From the NCBI RefSeq assembly GCF_029643245.1, contig NZ_CP116398.1, positions 4,150,372 to 4,214,371 of the forward strand: 64,000 nt of DNA. The letters run 5' to 3'. A program made the position numbers and the translations under genes. This stretch comes from Methylomonas sp. EFPC3. Its GTDB lineage: Bacteria; Pseudomonadota; Gammaproteobacteria; Methylococcales; Methylomonadaceae. Each line of letters begins with the position of its first letter. Position 1 is the first letter of the stretch. Below, piece after piece: positions 61,291-64,000 of the stretch. Under the pieces are notes generated by a model. That model saw only the letters and a program-made list of their open reading frames with translations. It ran no database searches and was not told where the DNA came from.

Positions 61291-61425
61291 GGCCTATTCC
61301 TTAGGGATGGGATTTACGGGATTTTAGGTTTGCTTACTCAAAACGGCCTGACTATGATGAGTCTTCCCCCGCCGGTGCGAAAGCGCTGACCGGATTGTAC
61401 AACAAGCCAACCAAGGGTGATCGGG

Positions 61426-61995
61426 ATGAACAATAACTACTACAACATCAAATTATTCGTCATGCTGGGGTTGTTTGCCGCCGGAGCGAATGCGGCGGAT
61501 ATCAATGCCGGCAAAGCCAAGGCGGCGGTTTGCCAGGGCTGCCACGGCAGCGCCGGCGTCAGTAGCAGTCCGCTGTGGCCGAGTTTGGCCGGGCAAGGTG
61601 CAATCTACATCGAAAGCCAGTTGAACAAATTCAAGTCCGGCCAACGCGAAAACGAGGTGATGAAACCGATTGCGGCCGGTTTATCGGAAGCCGACATGCA
61701 GAATCTGGCGGCTTACTACGCCAGCTTGTCGGGCAAATCGGCGGGTGGCGGGCTTGATGCCATCTTGATCGCTCAGGGTAAGGAAAAAGCCGGCATGTGT
61801 CTGGGTTGCCACGGCAATAATGCGCAGGGAACCGGAATGGTGCCCAAACTCGCCGGCCAGCAGCCGCAATATCTGGCCAAGCAACTGGCCGATTTCAAGA
61901 AAGGTGCGCGCAAGGCTTCGCAAATGAATGCGATGGCGCAATCGTTGAGCGACGACGATATCAAGGCTTTGGCCGCTTATTTAGGATCGTTGTAG
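61426..61995 (+). CDS. Cytochrome c4 (diheme)
   Basis: 189 residues from ATG 61426, with signal peptide ending GANA-A. Two class I cytochrome domains: CQGCHGSAG (heme 1) with MKPIAAGLSEADMQNLAAYY supplying the Met ligand, and CLGCHGNNA (heme 2) with SQMNAMAQSLSDDDIKALAA. It is a periplasmic electron carrier, often to cbb3 or other terminal oxidases. A GTG three codons earlier is less likely. Confidence 0.94.
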   Translation: MNNNYYNIKLFVMLGLFAAGANAADINAGKAKAAVCQGCHGSAGVSSSPLWPSLAGQGAIYIESQLNKFKSGQRENEVMKPIAAGLSEADMQNLAAYYASLSGKSAGGGLDAILIAQGKEKAGMCLGCHGNNAQGTGMVPKLAGQQPQYLAKQLADFKKGARKASQMNAMAQSLSDDDIKALAAYLGSL

Positions 61996-62030
61996 CGGCG
62001 ATTTGTTCCAGCCATTTGTTTGCCGGCGGA

Positions 62031-62546
62031 TCAGCGGTAGGGAGGTGGCGGCGGAGAACCTGGCGGTGGCGGCGGAATTCTCGCCGGAGTAACCCTTTGC
62101 GCAGGGGATTGATCAGAAAATTCTGCCGATACCGGAACCTTGTGGCCTTTGCCGTACATGCACTGAACGTAGGCATTGTCGTAGTTTTGTTGGGTGGCAT
62201 AACCGGCGCGGCGGGCTTCGCCGCTGCCGGCGATGGTGCCCGCCATTAATCCGGTACCGGCGCCGATGGCAGCACCGCCGCCACCGCCCAAAGCCGCGCC
62301 GGCAGCCGCACCGACCGCTGTACCGACGGCGGCGCTGCCAATCTGGCTATCCGCGCTGGCTTGATTCGGTGTGGCGCCGACTTGTCCGCCAGCGTACTGT
62401 TGGCACAGATAATCGTCTTGGCGGAATTGCTCGAACGTCATGCCGCTGCCGGGCAAGGCCATCACGCTCGGCCCGGATGGCAGGTGGGCGCAGCCGCCGC
62501 TCAGCAAAACAACGCCGACCAAGCCGATAACGCCGTTACGTTTCAT
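62031..62546 (-). CDS. Glycine-zipper lipoprotein
   Basis: 171 residues. Lipobox LLSGGCAHL near 15-23, a middle region beginning SGMTFEQFRQDDYLCQQYAG, a Gly/Ala zipper (about 75-105: GTAVGAAAGAALGGGGGAAI), YATQQNYDNAYVQCMYGKGH and a Pro-rich tail (ARIPPPPPGSPPPPPYR). Glycine zippers insert into or associate with the outer membrane. Two Cys besides the lipid Cys. Thirteen bases downstream of the next secreted protein gene. Confidence 0.82.
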   Translation of the reverse strand: MKRNGVIGLVGVVLLSGGCAHLPSGPSVMALPGSGMTFEQFRQDDYLCQQYAGGQVGATPNQASADSQIGSAAVGTAVGAAAGAALGGGGGAAIGAGTGLMAGTIAGSGEARRAGYATQQNYDNAYVQCMYGKGHKVPVSAEFSDQSPAQRVTPARIPPPPPGSPPPPPYR

Positions 62547-62559
62547 GACGCGTCTCCAC

Positions 62560-62955
62560 TCAATTCGGCGGCGTTGGCGCGACTTGGCGCCAGCCGCCGG
62601 GGCATTGGTTGATGTAAGGGTAATAGCCGGCCGGATTGTCGCAGTAATACCAATAGCCTTCCGGCAAGGGTGCGTTGGGCGTAGCCGGTCGTTCGCGTTC
62701 GATGTAAACCGGCGGTTGGGCCGGAACCGTTATGATTTCCCGCGGATAGTAAGGATATGCCGGGTAGTAGGGATAAGCCGGATAATAAGGCCGCGGAAAC
62801 ACTGGGACTCCCAAGTAAAAACCGAAGCCGGGATGATAGTGGCGGCCGAAACCATGGACGTGGTGGTGCGGGCCGGCGTCGGCGCCGAATGCCAACACCG
62901 ACATGACCACACCTGCGGCCAGCCAAGGCCGGAGTCTAAGTTTGTCTCTATCCAT
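62560..62955 (-). CDS. Secreted Tyr/Pro-rich protein
   Basis: 131 residues; signal peptide ending FGADA, then a His-rich patch (GPHHHVHGFGRHYHPG), a YP repeat (YYPAYPYYPAYPYYP) and a conserved C-terminal module EGYWYYCDNPAGYYPYINQC followed by PGGWRQVAP. The C-terminal module with two cysteines recurs in many proteobacterial secreted proteins of unknown function. It lies seven bases after the histidine kinase gene, so the three genes form one unit. Confidence 0.8.
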   Translation of the reverse strand: MDRDKLRLRPWLAAGVVMSVLAFGADAGPHHHVHGFGRHYHPGFGFYLGVPVFPRPYYPAYPYYPAYPYYPREIITVPAQPPVYIERERPATPNAPLPEGYWYYCDNPAGYYPYINQCPGGWRQVAPTPPN

Positions 62956-62962
62956 AAAATCC

Positions 62963-64000
62963 TCAACTGGTTTGCCGACTGGGGAACGGGATATCGATCG
63001 TGACGCGCAAGCCGCCGGCTTCGCGGTTTTCGGCGCCGATCCGGCCGCCGTGCGCTTCGATCGCGCGTTGGGCGATGGTCAGGCCCAAGCCGGTGCTTTG
63101 GGCTTTCGCCGGTGTGCCGCTGCGAAAAAACGGCTGAAATATCGCCGTTAAATCTCGATCGGGAACCCCTGGACCGGTATCGTCTACCCGGATTCTTAAG
63201 CGCGTATTATGACGGTCGAAATCGGCGGCTAACGCCACGCGACCGTCGCGCCGGCAGTGCTGGACCGCGTTGCGCAGGACGTTTTCGACGGCTCGGTGCA
63301 GCAATTCGGGCAGGCAATAGCCGCGCACGTCGCCGATCCCGGAATAATCCAGTGAAATTCCGTTCTGTTGCGCTTCGAAGCCGACGTCCTCGACGATATC
63401 GGCCAACAAGTCGGCAATATTGAGCAGTTCGAACGTTTGCTTATTGATCCCCGCTTCCAACCTGGACAACATCAGCAGTTCGCCCACCAAGTCGCTGATG
63501 CGCTGAGACTCCCGTTCGATGCGCTCCAAGGTTGCCGGTAATTTTTCCGGCTGTTGCTGGGCCAGGCCGATTGCAGCTTGAATCCGCGCCAACGGCGAGC
63601 GCAATTCGTGCGACACGTCGTGCAGCAAATGTTGCTGGGCGCCGACCAAATTGCCGATTTGCTGGGCCATGTGGTCAAAATCCCGTCCCAAATCGCTTAA
63701 TTCGTCGCGGCGCCGGCCCATGCCCAGGCCGATACGGGTATCCAGCCGGCCTTGGGCCACGGCATGAAAGGCATTGCGCAGATTGCGGATCGGTCTGGCG
63801 AAGTACCATGCCAGCAGCGCGCTAAAAACCAGGCTGGCGACGCTGCCGGCCAGTATCGGTGCAATGGGCGACGGCGGCGTGCGCGGCGGCGGGCGGCGAT
63901 TGTCGCGGTCGGGCGGCGGGCGTTGGCCGGGGCCAGCCAAGCCCAGCAGGTCCGGCGGATTGGGCGGCAGGGCCATTCTGAAATTGTCGGCGAAACCGTT
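62963..64000 (-). CDS. Sensor histidine kinase (partial, N-terminus beyond right edge)
   Basis: The reading frame stays open to base 64000, so the ATG at 63976 is probably internal. Visible parts: a Pro/Arg-rich extracytoplasmic stretch, one membrane helix (PIAPILAGSVASLVFSALLA), HAMP (WYFARPIRNLRNAFHAVAQG), H-box LLHDVSHELRSPLARIQA, N-box VENVLRNAVQHCRRDG, G1 RVDDTGPGVPDRD and G2 STGLGLTIAQRAIEAHGG. This is a CpxA/RstB-type envelope sensor kinase; the response regulator gene is expected to the right. It leads the two secreted-protein genes. Confidence 0.93.
   Translation of the reverse strand, partial: NGFADNFRMALPPNPPDLLGLAGPGQRPPPDRDNRRPPPRTPPSPIAPILAGSVASLVFSALLAWYFARPIRNLRNAFHAVAQGRLDTRIGLGMGRRRDELSDLGRDFDHMAQQIGNLVGAQQHLLHDVSHELRSPLARIQAAIGLAQQQPEKLPATLERIERESQRISDLVGELLMLSRLEAGINKQTFELLNIADLLADIVEDVGFEAQQNGISLDYSGIGDVRGYCLPELLHRAVENVLRNAVQHCRRDGRVALAADFDRHNTRLRIRVDDTGPGVPDRDLTAIFQPFFRSGTPAKAQSTGLGLTIAQRAIEAHGGRIGAENREAGGLRVTIDIPFPSRQTS

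Noticed and set aside
1-64000. CRISPR arrays, tRNA or rRNA genes, complete insertion sequences or prophage
   Set aside because: I saw no regularly spaced repeats, no tRNA-like cloverleaf, no transposase or phage structural genes in any gap.

Overview
The window reads as chromosome of a diazotrophic gammaproteobacterium, most likely a Methylomonas-like methanotroph of the Methylococcales. The evidence for this is a nifENX-type nitrogenase cofactor cluster, a standard gammaproteobacterial ffh-rpsP-rimM-trmD-rplS block, ypjD divergent from ffh, cytochrome c4, a PQQ-type sugar dehydrogenase, PEP/VPxPA-CTERM proteins and moderately high GC. The genus is an inference; no methane or methanol oxidation gene lies here.

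Layout. (1) 1-8.1 kb, minus strand: the kdp potassium pump operon with two tiny membrane ORFs, bcp, rpiA, an orphan lpxD, a membrane-fused spermidine-synthase-like protein and a metzincin-like lipoprotein. (2) 8.3-12.8 kb: a PaiB-like flavoprotein, then an isolated flagellin / flagellin-glycosylation (Maf) / YjfB island. (3) 12.8-19.8 kb: ypjD, ffh, rpsP, rimM, trmD, rplS, terminator, then ogt, xerD, a solo lpxA and a degenerate receiver protein. (4) 19.8-26.6 kb, minus strand: a YfiR / GGDEF-EAL / TonB-receptor signalling operon and msrB-apeB. (5) 26.7-28.4 kb: sulfide:quinone oxidoreductase and a DUF2892 membrane protein behind a BigR-like operator. (6) 28.5-38.7 kb: Hsp20, a NifA site plus sigma-54 promoter, nifE, nifN, nifX, DUF269, CCE_0567-family protein, ferredoxin III, then a tight six-gene operon of [2Fe-2S] ferredoxin, TPR protein, two unknowns, DUF364 and a GlcF-like Fe-S protein. 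Three copies of a ~270-bp interspersed repeat sit in the gaps of this cluster. (7) 38.8-40.7 kb: trpS and a DUF218 protein.

(8) 40.7-42.75 kb is the most unusual part. It is a minus-strand string of small genes (HNH nuclease, GIY-YIG-like protein, a broken DUF4160 gene plus DUF2442) separated by three sequences with the architecture of integron attC sites. No integrase is present, so it looks like a gene-cassette cluster lacking its integrase (CALIN).

(9) 42.9-52 kb: DUF2799 lipoprotein, MFS transporter, ProQ, an alpha/beta-hydrolase lipoprotein with Asp at the nucleophile position, nudF, PQQ sugar dehydrogenase, htpX, DUF2835, a diguanylate cyclase and an old yellow enzyme. (10) 52.2-64 kb: tandem CTERM-anchored paralogues, small membrane and envelope proteins, mobA, DUF302, an LtaS-like sulfatase-fold enzyme, AlkB, an AspT/YidE-type transporter, cytochrome c4, two secreted proteins and a histidine kinase cut by the right edge. 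I saw no rRNA, tRNA, CRISPR array, prophage or complete insertion sequence.
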